From contig JANYHN010000021.1 in NCBI GenBank assembly GCA_025359045.1, forward strand, positions 62,001 through 126,000: DNA of 64,000 nucleotides. The letters are read 5' to 3'. Below, one piece after another: positions 52,194-61,029 of this stretch; the first letter of the stretch is position 1, and every line of letters starts with the position of its first letter. Origin of the DNA: Hyphomicrobiales bacterium. GTDB taxonomy: Bacteria > Pseudomonadota > Alphaproteobacteria > Rhizobiales > Aestuariivirgaceae. The notes under the pieces are model-generated. The model ran no database searches, was not told the DNA's origin, and saw only the letters and a program-made list of their open reading frames with translations. Position numbers and translations under genes: made by a program.

Positions 52194-55100
52194 TCAAGCC
52201 GCAATAGCTTCGTTCGCCACAGCAATCGCTTTCAAAACTTCAACAGGTTGTGCGGGCGAACCGACCCAGGATGAATCTGAGGGAAGCTCTTCGCCCTTCA
52301 TGACCAACGTAAGCGGCCCAATGATTGCGCCATCGCCCAGATGCGTATCATAGAGAACAGTCGAACCAGCACCAATCGTCACATCTTGCCCAACCCAAAT
52401 CCGACCCACCTTCATCAGACGGTCTTCATAGAGATGGGTTTGCAGACAAGCACCTGCATTGATCGAAGCGTGATCTCCGATTGTTACACAATCAAACTCT
52501 GTGATGTCGGTTGCATCCATATATACACCTAGGCCAATTTTTACACCAAACAGACGCAGTGCCATCGGCAAAAATGGCGTTCCGCGCGCTTGTTCGAGAA
52601 ACGCTTTGCCGGCCATGCCCCAATACATAACAGCGATAGCCTCCGTGCGCAGCGCCCACCACGACCACATCGGTTTTACGATTGGTTTATAAACGCCCAT
52701 CGAAATCCATTTGCAGGCAACCGCAATGAGCAATTGCATAAAGTCAACCCAGACGACCACCAACACACATAAGGCCGCGAGCAGCAGCCAGTTTTCATCC
52801 TCAACAGCTTCGTTTAGCGCCAACATGCCGTAAGTTGCGAGTGAGATGAAAATTGCGGTTGGCAGGCTAATATTGAAAGCTTCAAAGACAGCGCGCCACA
52901 ACTTCATCCGGATACTTGGTTCAAACGTCGAAGCAGAACTTGAATCAAATTTCTGGCGCACCGGTAGTTTAATCGCGGGTGAACCAAACCAGATTTCCGA
53001 TTGCCCAACAGTGCCACCTTCCGGAGGACGCGATTTGACGCCGATCAAGGCACCCGAAGCAACAGTATAATTCATCGGCACCACGGCTTCGTTGCCAATA
53101 AAAACTTTGGACCCTGTGCTGATTGTGCCCAGTGTCATCCAATTGCGGCGCATATGATCATCACCCAACTGAACGTCATCCGCAATGAAATTGCCTTCTC
53201 CAATATCGACGAGGTCATAACGACCCGAAAGATTTGTTGAAATTTCCGATCCGCGCCCGATGCGTGCACCCATGAGGCGGTACCAGCCACGCATATATAT
53301 GGTAGCGAAAATGGATGACAAAGTGTCGAGCATTACTTCGGTGCCGAGCGACACGATCCATTTGCGCACATAAATGCCGCTGAAAATCGAATAGCGACCG
53401 GGTTTGAGCTTTGGCAATATCGTCCAACGCAAAGCCACCATGAAGAGCGCAGTCAACAAAACCAACATTGCAGCTGCAGAAAGTGCAAGCAGTGGCATAT
53501 ACCAAAGGTAATTGATGCCCCCCAACAATGGATTCACATAATTGTCCAGCCATTCCATAAAGCGGAACGCCGGAACCACAGGCAAAAGACCAATGGGTGG
53601 CAGAATAATCAAACAAATAGCATAGATGCAGATGTGCAAATTGCGCAAAGCGCTGGATGCTGTAGCTGGTTCGGGAATTTCGGTAGCATTGATATCCCTT
53701 ACTTTTCGCGCGGGCGAGCCTGTCCAAAGTTCATAAGCTGGAACAGTGTGATCAGCCTGAATAGAAGTGAGATCATCCAACTCTGCGCCGTCACCAATGA
53801 TGACATCGTTTTCAATCACGCACGACGAGCCGATAACCACATCATCACCAATGGTAACTGGGCCGATGATAAACAGATCGCGCTCAACACGCGTATTCGC
53901 GATAATAACTTTGCCGCCGAGCGAAGCGTGATCACCAATGCTCACAAGATCAATTGCACCAGCATCAATTTCACTGATCAACGCTTCATTGCCAATTTGC
54001 GCACCAAACAAACGCAAATAACTGCGGATGATGGGCGTGCCTTGCATCCACTTTACATGGGCCAGGGAAATCAAACGCTGCACCAACCAAACGCGGAAAT
54101 AATAGCTGCCCCAAAGTGGATAGATGCCCGGCTTCGTGCGCCCAATGAGCAGCCACTTTGCAATGGGCGGAAGAACAAAATTGAAAATACTGACGGCCAT
54201 AAAAGCAAAGAAGATTTGTGCCACGTCAAAGAGGAATGAACTATCCTCTGCTGAAATCAACGTGTACGAAATAAAGATCGTCAACCAAGGTGCGGCCTGC
54301 AATGTTAAAATAAATGGCAGGGTAAGGCCTTGCGCGATGCCACATAAAATTTGATTGCGCTTGCTGATGCGCCTTGGAACAATGCGTTCAGGCTCAATTG
54401 TATTGCGTTCGACATAAGCGCCACGCGCTTCCAGAAGTTTTGACATGGCTCTAATGTTGCGTGCTTCATAAACATCTTGCAGGGTGATGGCAGCGCATCC
54501 CCTAGTCTTGCGAACAATCGAAATAAATTGCGCAGCCAGCAAAGAGTGCCCGCCAATGTCAGTGAAGAAATCACCCTCAAGCGGAATAGCATTGCCCGGA
54601 AAAACCTTGCGCGCCGCATGCAGCAATACTCCTTCAATCGGCGTTGCAGCTTCTTCCTGCCCAACCAAACCATCATCGGCTTTGGCAAGCGGTAAAAACT
54701 TCAAGGCTTTGCGATCAACTTTGCCGGACACCAAGCGCGGCACGATGTCAATCACTTCAAACCGCGCTGGAACCATGTAGGGTGGCAAGCGCTTGCGCAA
54801 GTCTGCGCGAAGGGCAGGGACATCAACATTTGCATTCTTGCGCGGCACTAGGAACGCAACCAATTGGTCCATGCCGCTATCATGGCGCAGCACAACCGCC
54901 GCATGATCAACGCCTTCAAAATCTCCCACGGCGGTTTCAATCTCACCGAGTTCGACCCGAAAGCCACGAATTTTCACCTGATCATCAATACGGCCATGAA
55001 ACAGAATATCGCCGTCTTCATCAATGCTCACTGCATCTCCGGTGCGATACAAAATAGGATCAAGTTCAGTGGCACCAAAAGGATTGGCGATGAACTTCTG

Positions 55101-56261
55101 TGCAGTAAGATCTGGACGTTCCACATAGCCTGGGGCAACGCCCGGCCCGCCAATAAGCAATTCACCCTTGGTGTTGGGTAAAACCAAATTCATGCTCTCG
55201 TCAACTACAAAGGCTGAGTGGTTTGGAATGGGCTTGCCGATGGTCACATCAACACCGGGCTCCAACTCAGCCATGGTGGCAACCACGGTTGTTTCGGTTG
55301 GGCCGTAGCTGTTGAACAATCGTCGCCCACCCGTTGCAAAACGCGCCACCAATGATGGCGGGCAGGCTTCGCCACCCACAATAACTGTGCGCAGTGTGGG
55401 AACATCCCCCATCAACAAGGCAAGCAAAGTGGGTACTGTGTCAATCGCCGTAACACCCGCTTTGCGCATCAAACCGGGCAGGACTTCTGTATCGGCCAAT
55501 GTCTCGCCATTGACGATCCAAAGCGTTGCCCCAACCATCAACGGAATCCAAACTTCCTCCATCGAGAGATCAAAGGCCACCGAGCAACCTTGAAACATCA
55601 CGTCGCTGGATGAGATGCCAAACATTGAATTTGAAGCACGCAGATAGTGGCAGATGTTGCGGTTGGTAATCGCAATGCCCTTGGGCACACCAGTCGAGCC
55701 CGAAGTATAAATCATATACGCTATACTGCTCGACGAATGACCACGCTTGCGTGGGTCCGCGAGTTTTGCTTTGCCGGGCTTGGCAATTGAACCCGTATTA
55801 GGCCAAACTGGAAATGCAATTCCGTCCACTCGTTTAGCAAATTCAACTGTCGTCAAAAGCCCTTTGGCTTTCGCATCACCAAGACAAACGGCAATCCGGT
55901 CTTTTGGTGTTTCAGAATCAAAGGGCAGCCAAGCAGCGCCCGTCTTGGTAATGGCAATCTGCGCTATCAAAAGATCAGCGCCCCGCGGCAGGTAAAGGCC
56001 AACCACATCACCTGGCCCAACACCTTGTTCCTGCAATCCGCGCGCAATCGCGTTTGATTGCAAATCCACTTCGGAGTAAGTTAGCTTTCGATCACCTTCG
56101 ATCATCGCAATCTTTTTTGGATTCTGAGCGGCAGTTTCAGCGAACATTTCCGCCATGGTCTCTTCACGCAGAAATTCAGGTTCAATGACTCCTCTTAAGG
56201 GATTTCCAGCGATGGGTGTTTGATGGTTAAAACCAGCGCTGTTCTGCGGGACGACGTTCAT
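52194..56261 (-). CDS. Pls/PosA-type non-ribosomal peptide synthetase (A-T-membrane-LbH)
   Basis: A 1355-residue single-module synthetase. Adenylation domain, residues about 30-525: A3 YTSGSTGVPKG (185-195), A5 NSYGPTETT, A7 YRTGD, A8 QVKIRGFRVELGEIE, A10 lysine 514. Carrier domain, 540-612: DIGGHSLLAAQ with Ser573 as phosphopantetheine site. No condensation or thioesterase domain follows; instead six membrane helices (about 637-668, 675-705, 872-900, 918-945, 1124-1150, 1157-1187) alternate with three left-handed beta-helix domains (750-850, 997-1100, 1236-1340) rich in IG-hexapeptides. This is the architecture of epsilon-poly-L-lysine synthetase. Pocket residues D231 L232 E235 D274 I294 G296 S318 V326 V327 K514 suggest a basic amino acid. 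ATG 56261 has AGGA 7 bases upstream; the GTG at 56300 does not. PPTase and M1 peptidase precede it. Confidence 0.88.
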   Translation of the reverse strand: MNVVPQNSAGFNHQTPIAGNPLRGVIEPEFLREETMAEMFAETAAQNPKKIAMIEGDRKLTYSEVDLQSNAIARGLQEQGVGPGDVVGLYLPRGADLLIAQIAITKTGAAWLPFDSETPKDRIAVCLGDAKAKGLLTTVEFAKRVDGIAFPVWPNTGSIAKPGKAKLADPRKRGHSSSSIAYMIYTSGSTGVPKGIAITNRNICHYLRASNSMFGISSSDVMFQGCSVAFDLSMEEVWIPLMVGATLWIVNGETLADTEVLPGLMRKAGVTAIDTVPTLLALLMGDVPTLRTVIVGGEACPPSLVARFATGGRRLFNSYGPTETTVVATMAELEPGVDVTIGKPIPNHSAFVVDESMNLVLPNTKGELLIGGPGVAPGYVERPDLTAQKFIANPFGATELDPILYRTGDAVSIDEDGDILFHGRIDDQVKIRGFRVELGEIETAVGDFEGVDHAAVVLRHDSGMDQLVAFLVPRKNANVDVPALRADLRKRLPPYMVPARFEVIDIVPRLVSGKVDRKALKFLPLAKADDGLVGQEEAATPIEGVLLHAARKVFPGNAIPLEGDFFTDIGGHSLLAAQFISIVRKTRGCAAITLQDVYEARNIRAMSKLLEARGAYVERNTIEPERIVPRRISKRNQILCGIAQGLTLPFILTLQAAPWLTIFISYTLISAEDSSFLFDVAQIFFAFMAVSIFNFVLPPIAKWLLIGRTKPGIYPLWGSYYFRVWLVQRLISLAHVKWMQGTPIIRSYLRLFGAQIGNEALISEIDAGAIDLVSIGDHASLGGKVIIANTRVERDLFIIGPVTIGDDVVIGSSCVIENDVIIGDGAELDDLTSIQADHTVPAYELWTGSPARKVRDINATEIPEPATASSALRNLHICIYAICLIILPPIGLLPVVPAFRFMEWLDNYVNPLLGGINYLWYMPLLALSAAAMLVLLTALFMVALRWTILPKLKPGRYSIFSGIYVRKWIVSLGTEVMLDTLSSIFATIYMRGWYRLMGARIGRGSEISTNLSGRYDLVDIGEGNFIADDVQLGDDHMRRNWMTLGTISTGSKVFIGNEAVVPMNYTVASGALIGVKSRPPEGGTVGQSEIWFGSPAIKLPVRQKFDSSSASTFEPSIRMKLWRAVFEAFNISLPTAIFISLATYGMLALNEAVEDENWLLLAALCVLVVVWVDFMQLLIAVACKWISMGVYKPIVKPMWSWWALRTEAIAVMYWGMAGKAFLEQARGTPFLPMALRLFGVKIGLGVYMDATDITEFDCVTIGDHASINAGACLQTHLYEDRLMKVGRIWVGQDVTIGAGSTVLYDTHLGDGAIIGPLTLVMKGEELPSDSSWVGSPAQPVEVLKAIAVANEAIAA

Positions 56262-56352
56262 GTGATTTCCTGTTGTTCGCTGCGGATATGGAATTCCCAC
56301 ATGAGTCTGTCAACAATGTGAGGCAGCAGTGCCTTGAAGATATTAAATTTTC

Positions 56353-57021
56353 TTAAGATTCTGGCCTGGTTTTCAGAGCTTCAATTTGCCAGCCAGCCCC
56401 AATTCGATAGGGCTTTGTGAGGCTTTTTAAAATCATTCCATGACTGTGGGGCAGGGCGATACCACATAGGAATTCGATACCTGGCCACTTCAGGGCCCTT
56501 ATTTGAAACAATCCCACAATCACATCGGGAACAGGAGCACCCGCCAAGAGACTAGGGCCGATTCTATAAATACCTTCTCGAAATTCAGAAACCGCCAAAT
56601 GTCGCGGATCAATCATAACGTCGCCACTGCATTTCAGTGCAGCCTCCTTGACGACCCAAAGTGCTATCCCCGCATCTCGGTTCAGGCGTACGAGCGATTG
56701 AATGGCACACGCATCCTCAGACGTTGAAATACTGTCCAAAAAATCAGGGTCAGCTGCAATCTCAGGCCAAACTTCAACATCAATGCCTAATTCTGTTTCG
56801 TCAGATACAGCAATCAACCCAAAAATTTGGGGCGCGTTTCGAACACGGCTGAAATTGCAATGCCATGTGCGCCCATCGGCACATTCTACCTTCTGCTTGC
56901 CGTTGGTTTGGCGCAAGAGCCTTACAGTTTCAGCATCGCTTTGACCCGCAGCTTGTAATAATTCGCGCAGAATCTCAGTGCGGCGCATGGCTGTATCAGG
57001 TTGAACAATGCCGATATGCAT
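56353..57021 (-). CDS. 4'-phosphopantetheinyl transferase (Sfp-like)
   Basis: A 222-residue Sfp/AcpT-type transferase that activates carrier domains with coenzyme A's phosphopantetheine arm. Key motifs are LGIDVEVW (magnesium-binding Asp and Glu) and WVVKEAALKCSG. An N-terminal CNFSRVRN resembles the substrate-proximal NxSH region but lacks the usual histidine at that position. It lies 5 bases after the M1 peptidase and 91 bases before the synthetase, so its probable client is Ser573 of that protein. Confidence 0.87.
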   Translation of the reverse strand: MHIGIVQPDTAMRRTEILRELLQAAGQSDAETVRLLRQTNGKQKVECADGRTWHCNFSRVRNAPQIFGLIAVSDETELGIDVEVWPEIAADPDFLDSISTSEDACAIQSLVRLNRDAGIALWVVKEAALKCSGDVMIDPRHLAVSEFREGIYRIGPSLLAGAPVPDVIVGLFQIRALKWPGIEFLCGIALPHSHGMILKSLTKPYRIGAGWQIEALKTRPES

Positions 57022-57026
57022 TGCTT

Positions 57027-59402
57027 TTACTTCACGCCGTTAGCGGCGCGCGTGAGGAGAGAGGTGTTCAATTGTATCGTCTCCAATGTCTGCTGTAACT
57101 GCACTGCCCCGCCCCTCAGTGTTCCCAAGAGTGGCGTAATCGTGGAATGAACGCGCATTTCTAATTCTTTTGTCGCAAACACATCAGCGAGCTGAATGAG
57201 CACCACATCAAGGTCGCCATCTAATCGTTTGAGCAGCCGGTCGCTATCTTGCGCCACCACGTCCCATAGCTGATGTTGGAATTTTTTATAATCAGCACGC
57301 GCATAAAGAAGATCGGGAACTTCTTGGTTGCGCAATTCATCTGATAGCAACAAATCCGCGATGATTTTAGATGATTGATCAGCATGACTGGCTGCAACAC
57401 TGTCGAGCCAAACTTCGCGGTCCGCAAGGCTGAGTCTATTTCCCAGTTGGGCAAGTGCGAGTGCCAGAAAATCTTCGCCATATAAAATTGCAGCAGCCAC
57501 GAGAGCCCCCCTCGCAACGTCATAAGGTGCAATATTGTTTTCATGGAGAGAAATGCGCTTCCGTTGGGCCAAGCGCATTCCTAATTCTGCAAACTGCAAC
57601 TGCTTTGCAGCATCAGCACCAGATTTGGCAAATGCTAAAACAAGATCCTCGCGTTGCAACTGTCTTTGCCACGAAGCGACAGTGTTTCCCTTCAGAGGCG
57701 ATTGCAGGTTAATTTTTTTAAGGCGCTTGGCATAGACAGTGTTGAGCGTTTCTTCGACTGAGGTTGCAATTGAACCGTCTATATCAGCAAAATAATTGAG
57801 GCGTTCGAGTGGAAATCCTGCCACCTGCCAATCTGGGTGTTCTGCAATTTTCTCAACATTGCGCAAATAAAAATCAAAGTCGACCCGACCCGCGTAGAAA
57901 GCCACGTCTAGATTGATTGCAGCTGCAAGCGCGCGCGGTCGTTCCCAAGTTTTGAAATTGACAAGATTAGCCTTGCCCTGGCGTAGAGATAAATCAGATA
58001 GTTCATATCGGGGTTTGTGATCAAATCTCGTTTGGTCAGAGATAGGAACGCCTGTTTCAGAAATTCCTTTGCGCACCAGACGGGCCGCAGCAGTGCCAGC
58101 GTTGCGTTCCAGAACGCTAAGAAATTCTTCAGTTGTCATCGTCCCATGCGCCCGTTCTTTCAGAAATGATCGCACAATGCTTTTGAAGTTTTCTGCCCCC
58201 ATCTCATTTTCGGCCATGGCCAGAATTGCAGCACCTTTTTGATAAGTAATTTCATCAAACGCACCAGAAATGCTGTCGACGCTATTAACAGGCTCATGAA
58301 TGCGGCGCACTGATTTAATTTGGTCTAATAACATGGCCTCATGTGCCCCCAACATAACATCTGTTTCAAATTGCCAACTTGGTTCAATCACATGTGCAAA
58401 TTTTGATTCCATGAACGAAGCAAAAGACTCATTGAGCCACAGATCATCCCACCATTTTGGCGAAACCAAATTACCAAACCAATGATGCGCAATCTCATGC
58501 GCATGAATTGAAAGAAATTCGCGCCGATCTTCGATGCCGGCGTCTTCAAGCATCAAAACATAATTTTCGTCGTAGGTAATTGCGCCAGCATTTTCCATGC
58601 CGCCCGCTCCAAAATCGGGTACTGCGACGACATCGAGCTTATCAAATGGATATGCAATGCCGAAATATTCCTCCTCTGCCAATACCAACGGCGCTGTATA
58701 TCGTAATGCAATTTCCAGCTGCTCGCCTTTACCCCTCATTGCAATGCCGCGCACAGGTATTGGTGTATTGCGCAGTTTGCTTGCACGAACAGGAACACTT
58801 TCAACAACATCGAATTGTCCAACCGCAAAGACTATGAGATATGTCGGCAGAGGTTTTGTTGTTGCAAACCGATGTGTCGTGAGCCCAGCCTTATCGCTGA
58901 TTGCATTCAGTTCAATTGTATTGCTGATAGCTTGAAATTGACTGGGAGCAATCAATTGAAAATCGAACAGAGCCTTAAAGCCGGGTTCGTCAAAACATGG
59001 AAATGCCCGCCTGGCAGCGATGGCTTCAAACTGTGTAAAAACAGCTGGCTGGCCTTCATCAACAACTTTGTAAATGCCTTCAAGCCCAGAAGCGAGAGGT
59101 GCGCGATAAGAAAACGACAATGTGACGAGCCCCGGGTCGAGCATGTCTGACACATCAACACTGATCGTACCGTCAGTATCCAAACTACGGACTTGCGCGA
59201 TATTTTGCGTAGCTTTTTTAATAATTTGGACACGCTCAAAAATAAGATTTTGCGCATGCAGGATCACGCTGCGCGTGGCCTTGCCAAGCAAGACGTCGAT
59301 TTCAACATTCCCAAAAAAATATTCGGCCGCAGGGTCGATACGCAAGGATAGCCGGTAATGTTTTGGCCTTACCGTTTCGTCAAGGCGTATCAATTTCGCC
59401 AC
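57027..59402 (-). CDS. M1-family zinc metallo-aminopeptidase
   Basis: A 791-residue gluzincin aminopeptidase. The exopeptidase motif GAGGMENAG lies at 265-273, the zinc site HEIAHHWFGN at 302-306 (His302, His306), and the third ligand is Glu325 in LWLNES, giving the HEXXH-18-E pattern. N-terminal beta domain and C-terminal helical ERAP1-like region are present, so it is complete. No signal peptide, hence cytosolic. The start is GTG 59402 without a strong ribosome-binding site. It begins the operon with the transferase and synthetase. It may be general, or may trim or degrade the polymer for self-protection (inference). Confidence 0.9.
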   Translation of the reverse strand: MAKLIRLDETVRPKHYRLSLRIDPAAEYFFGNVEIDVLLGKATRSVILHAQNLIFERVQIIKKATQNIAQVRSLDTDGTISVDVSDMLDPGLVTLSFSYRAPLASGLEGIYKVVDEGQPAVFTQFEAIAARRAFPCFDEPGFKALFDFQLIAPSQFQAISNTIELNAISDKAGLTTHRFATTKPLPTYLIVFAVGQFDVVESVPVRASKLRNTPIPVRGIAMRGKGEQLEIALRYTAPLVLAEEEYFGIAYPFDKLDVVAVPDFGAGGMENAGAITYDENYVLMLEDAGIEDRREFLSIHAHEIAHHWFGNLVSPKWWDDLWLNESFASFMESKFAHVIEPSWQFETDVMLGAHEAMLLDQIKSVRRIHEPVNSVDSISGAFDEITYQKGAAILAMAENEMGAENFKSIVRSFLKERAHGTMTTEEFLSVLERNAGTAAARLVRKGISETGVPISDQTRFDHKPRYELSDLSLRQGKANLVNFKTWERPRALAAAINLDVAFYAGRVDFDFYLRNVEKIAEHPDWQVAGFPLERLNYFADIDGSIATSVEETLNTVYAKRLKKINLQSPLKGNTVASWQRQLQREDLVLAFAKSGADAAKQLQFAELGMRLAQRKRISLHENNIAPYDVARGALVAAAILYGEDFLALALAQLGNRLSLADREVWLDSVAASHADQSSKIIADLLLSDELRNQEVPDLLYARADYKKFQHQLWDVVAQDSDRLLKRLDGDLDVVLIQLADVFATKELEMRVHSTITPLLGTLRGGAVQLQQTLETIQLNTSLLTRAANGVK

Positions 59403-59426
59403 CGGAAGCTGAATATGTCTTTCATG

Positions 59427-59579
59427 TTATTCACTTTGGTTTTCCCCATTCTTGTCTGAGGAGGCGCGAACAACTATTGGTTTAGCTTGCTCTTTGCGTT
59501 TTTTCAAATTGGCCTTCAGCGCCCGAGCCTCGCGCTTTTTGCGGTCTAAAGTACTTTTCGGCACAGTTTTATTTGTCAT
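59427..59579 (-). CDS. Small basic conserved-type protein, 50 residues
   Basis: A 50-codon minus-strand frame, MTNKTVPKSTLDRKKREARA at the start, then LKANLKKRKEQAKP and a short acidic tail ending QSE. It is lysine/arginine-rich and predicted as one charged helix. Small alphaproteobacterial proteins with the core ALRANLKRRKxQ are familiar to me as hypotheticals often close to tRNA or metabolic genes. It ends 25 bases before the peptidase start, so it may be the first gene of that operon. Function unknown. Confidence 0.65.
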   Translation of the reverse strand: MTNKTVPKSTLDRKKREARALKANLKKRKEQAKPIVVRASSDKNGENQSE

Positions 59580-59767
59580 TAGCCAAGACACTTCTTCATT
59601 TTATAGGATGCATGCTTTGCTCTACAATGATTATTCCGACAAGACCGCGCAAGTACCATTTTCCGAGCCTAAAGGTGGGAGTAGCTCAGAAATTTGTCAC
59701 TGCATGCCGAAGGAAGATTTAAAGCTTGCGGGCCATGGGTTGTTTTTGTATGAGATTTTCGCAAGAT

Positions 59768-59842
59768 GCTGCGGTAGCTCAGTGGTAGAGCACACCATTG
59801 GTAATGGTGAGGTCGGGAGTTCAATCCTCCCTCGCAGCACCA
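59768..59842 (+). tRNA. tRNA-Thr (GGT)
   Basis: A 75-base cloverleaf with encoded CCA: acceptor GCTGCGG/TCGCAGC (one G-T pair), D arm AGCTCAGTGGTAGAGC, anticodon stem CACCA/TGGTG enclosing TTGGTAA with anticodon GGT, and T arm GGGAGTTCAATCCTCCC. The 188 bases between it and the small protein show no gene. Confidence 0.96.
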
Positions 59843-59942
59843 GCTTATCCCGCATTTTTGATATTGCAGAAAACGTGCTACTGATCTTAGCGCAAATTGC
59901 GGCACTTTACCGAAATGAAAAATCAAATCTAAGGTCAAGCAC

Positions 59943-60506
59943 ATGAAACTCATCGGCAGTCAAAACATTCCAGCCCCGCGCGAAACTGTTTGGAAGGGTT
60001 TGAACGATCCAAATATTTTGCAACAGTGCATTCCCGGTTGCAGCAAGATTGAAACAACTTCACCAAATAATTTCAAAGCGACAGTCACGATTAAAGTCGG
60101 TCCGGTGAAAGCCAATTTTGGCGGGCAAGTGACTTTAAGCGAGCTTAACCCGCCCGAAAGTTACCGCATCTCTGGCAAAGGTGACGGTGGTTTTGGTGGC
60201 TTTGCCAGCGGTGGGGCGACTGTGAAGCTCACCCAGCTTAGCGCTAACGAAACCCAAATGGATTATGATGTCGATGCGCAAATCGGTGGCAAGCTTGCCA
60301 TGTTGGGTTCGCGCCTTGTCGATTCAACAGCCACCTCACTTGCCAATCAGTTTTTCACAAAATTTGGCGGTCTGATGAAGGCCGCAGCCTCCACCCCTAA
60401 AGTCAAAGCCCTACCAAAGGCCAAACCACCTGCGAAGAAACCGGTTAAAAAAGCCGCCGTCAAAACAACGAAAAAGCCAGCAAAGAAAGTAGCTAAAAAG
60501 AAATAA
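59943..60506 (+). CDS. CoxG/SRPBCC-family protein with histone-H1-like C-terminal tail
   Basis: A 187-residue protein. Residues 1-140 are the CoxG-type SRPBCC fold: MKLIGSQNIPAPRETVWKGL, DPNILQQCIPGCSKIE, KVGPVKANFGGQVTLSEL and GGFASGGATVKL. CoxG proteins accompany molybdenum hydroxylases such as CO dehydrogenase and attach them to the membrane. From about residue 147 the sequence is a Lys/Ala/Pro-rich tail (KPPAKKPVKKAAVK and on) with an H1-like AKKPxK repeat, which is not part of normal CoxG. It is 100 bases after tRNA-Thr and convergent with moaE. Role unclear. Confidence 0.85.
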   Translation: MKLIGSQNIPAPRETVWKGLNDPNILQQCIPGCSKIETTSPNNFKATVTIKVGPVKANFGGQVTLSELNPPESYRISGKGDGGFGGFASGGATVKLTQLSANETQMDYDVDAQIGGKLAMLGSRLVDSTATSLANQFFTKFGGLMKAAASTPKVKALPKAKPPAKKPVKKAAVKTTKKPAKKVAKKK

Positions 60507-60530
60507 TCTTTGCGATTGTTGTCAAACCTC

Positions 60531-60989
60531 TCAGACTAATTTTGCATTCCATCTTTCTGTGGCGTTATCGTCGCTCACCTTTGCTTCAACCCAATGGGCA
60601 TGTCTGCCATCTTCTTCCAGCTTCCAGAAGGGCGCTTTTGTTTTAAGCCAATCCATCAAAAACGCGCAAGATTGAAACGCAGCTTCGCGGTGTTCCGAGC
60701 AGGTGATCACCAAGACAATGTCGTCGGCAGGCAGCAATTTGCCGTAGCGGTGGATGATCAAACAATCAGAAATCGGCCAGCGTTCGCGAGCCTGTGATTC
60801 AATTTCGGCGAGCGCTTTTTCTGTCATCCCGGGATAATGTTCCAGTGTCATCGTCGAAACATTCTGCCCGTCCGACCGATCACGAACGCTGCCAACGAAC
60901 ATCGCAGTGGCACCAATATCAGTTCGGCCCGTTTTCAGCCGCACATATTCTTGCCCCACATCAAAGGCGTGTTCCTGAACAATAATCAT
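60531..60989 (-). CDS. moaE: Molybdopterin synthase catalytic subunit MoaE
   Basis: A 152-residue MoaE that, with MoaD, adds two sulfurs to cyclic pyranopterin monophosphate to make molybdopterin. Visible: GATAMFVGSVRDRSDGQ, LEHYPGMTEKALAEIE, HRYGKLLPADDIVLV, the catalytic-lysine region MDWLKTKAPFWKLE and a basic C-terminus. Slightly long for the family (about 150). No moaD is adjacent. Its product is needed by the xanthine dehydrogenase of this window. Confidence 0.93.
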   Translation of the reverse strand: MIIVQEHAFDVGQEYVRLKTGRTDIGATAMFVGSVRDRSDGQNVSTMTLEHYPGMTEKALAEIESQARERWPISDCLIIHRYGKLLPADDIVLVITCSEHREAAFQSCAFLMDWLKTKAPFWKLEEDGRHAHWVEAKVSDDNATERWNAKLV

Positions 60990-61029
60990 TGATGCAATTT
61001 GCGCTGAATTGAGTGTTTGATCAATGCCG

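Noticed and set aside
56262-56352. 91-base gap between PPTase and synthetase as a possible separate promoter
   Set aside because: Contains a weak CACAT/ATGTG inverted repeat but no clear promoter or terminator, so the three genes are kept as one operon.
59680-59700. GGGAGTAGCTCAG resembling the start of a tRNA
   Set aside because: Only about 13 bases match; no acceptor, anticodon or T arm follows. Chance or remnant cannot be separated.
59452-59946. Long plus-strand frame over the tRNA-Thr gene
   Set aside because: It runs antisense through the small basic protein and straight across tRNA-Thr; no family resemblance and no ribosome-binding site.
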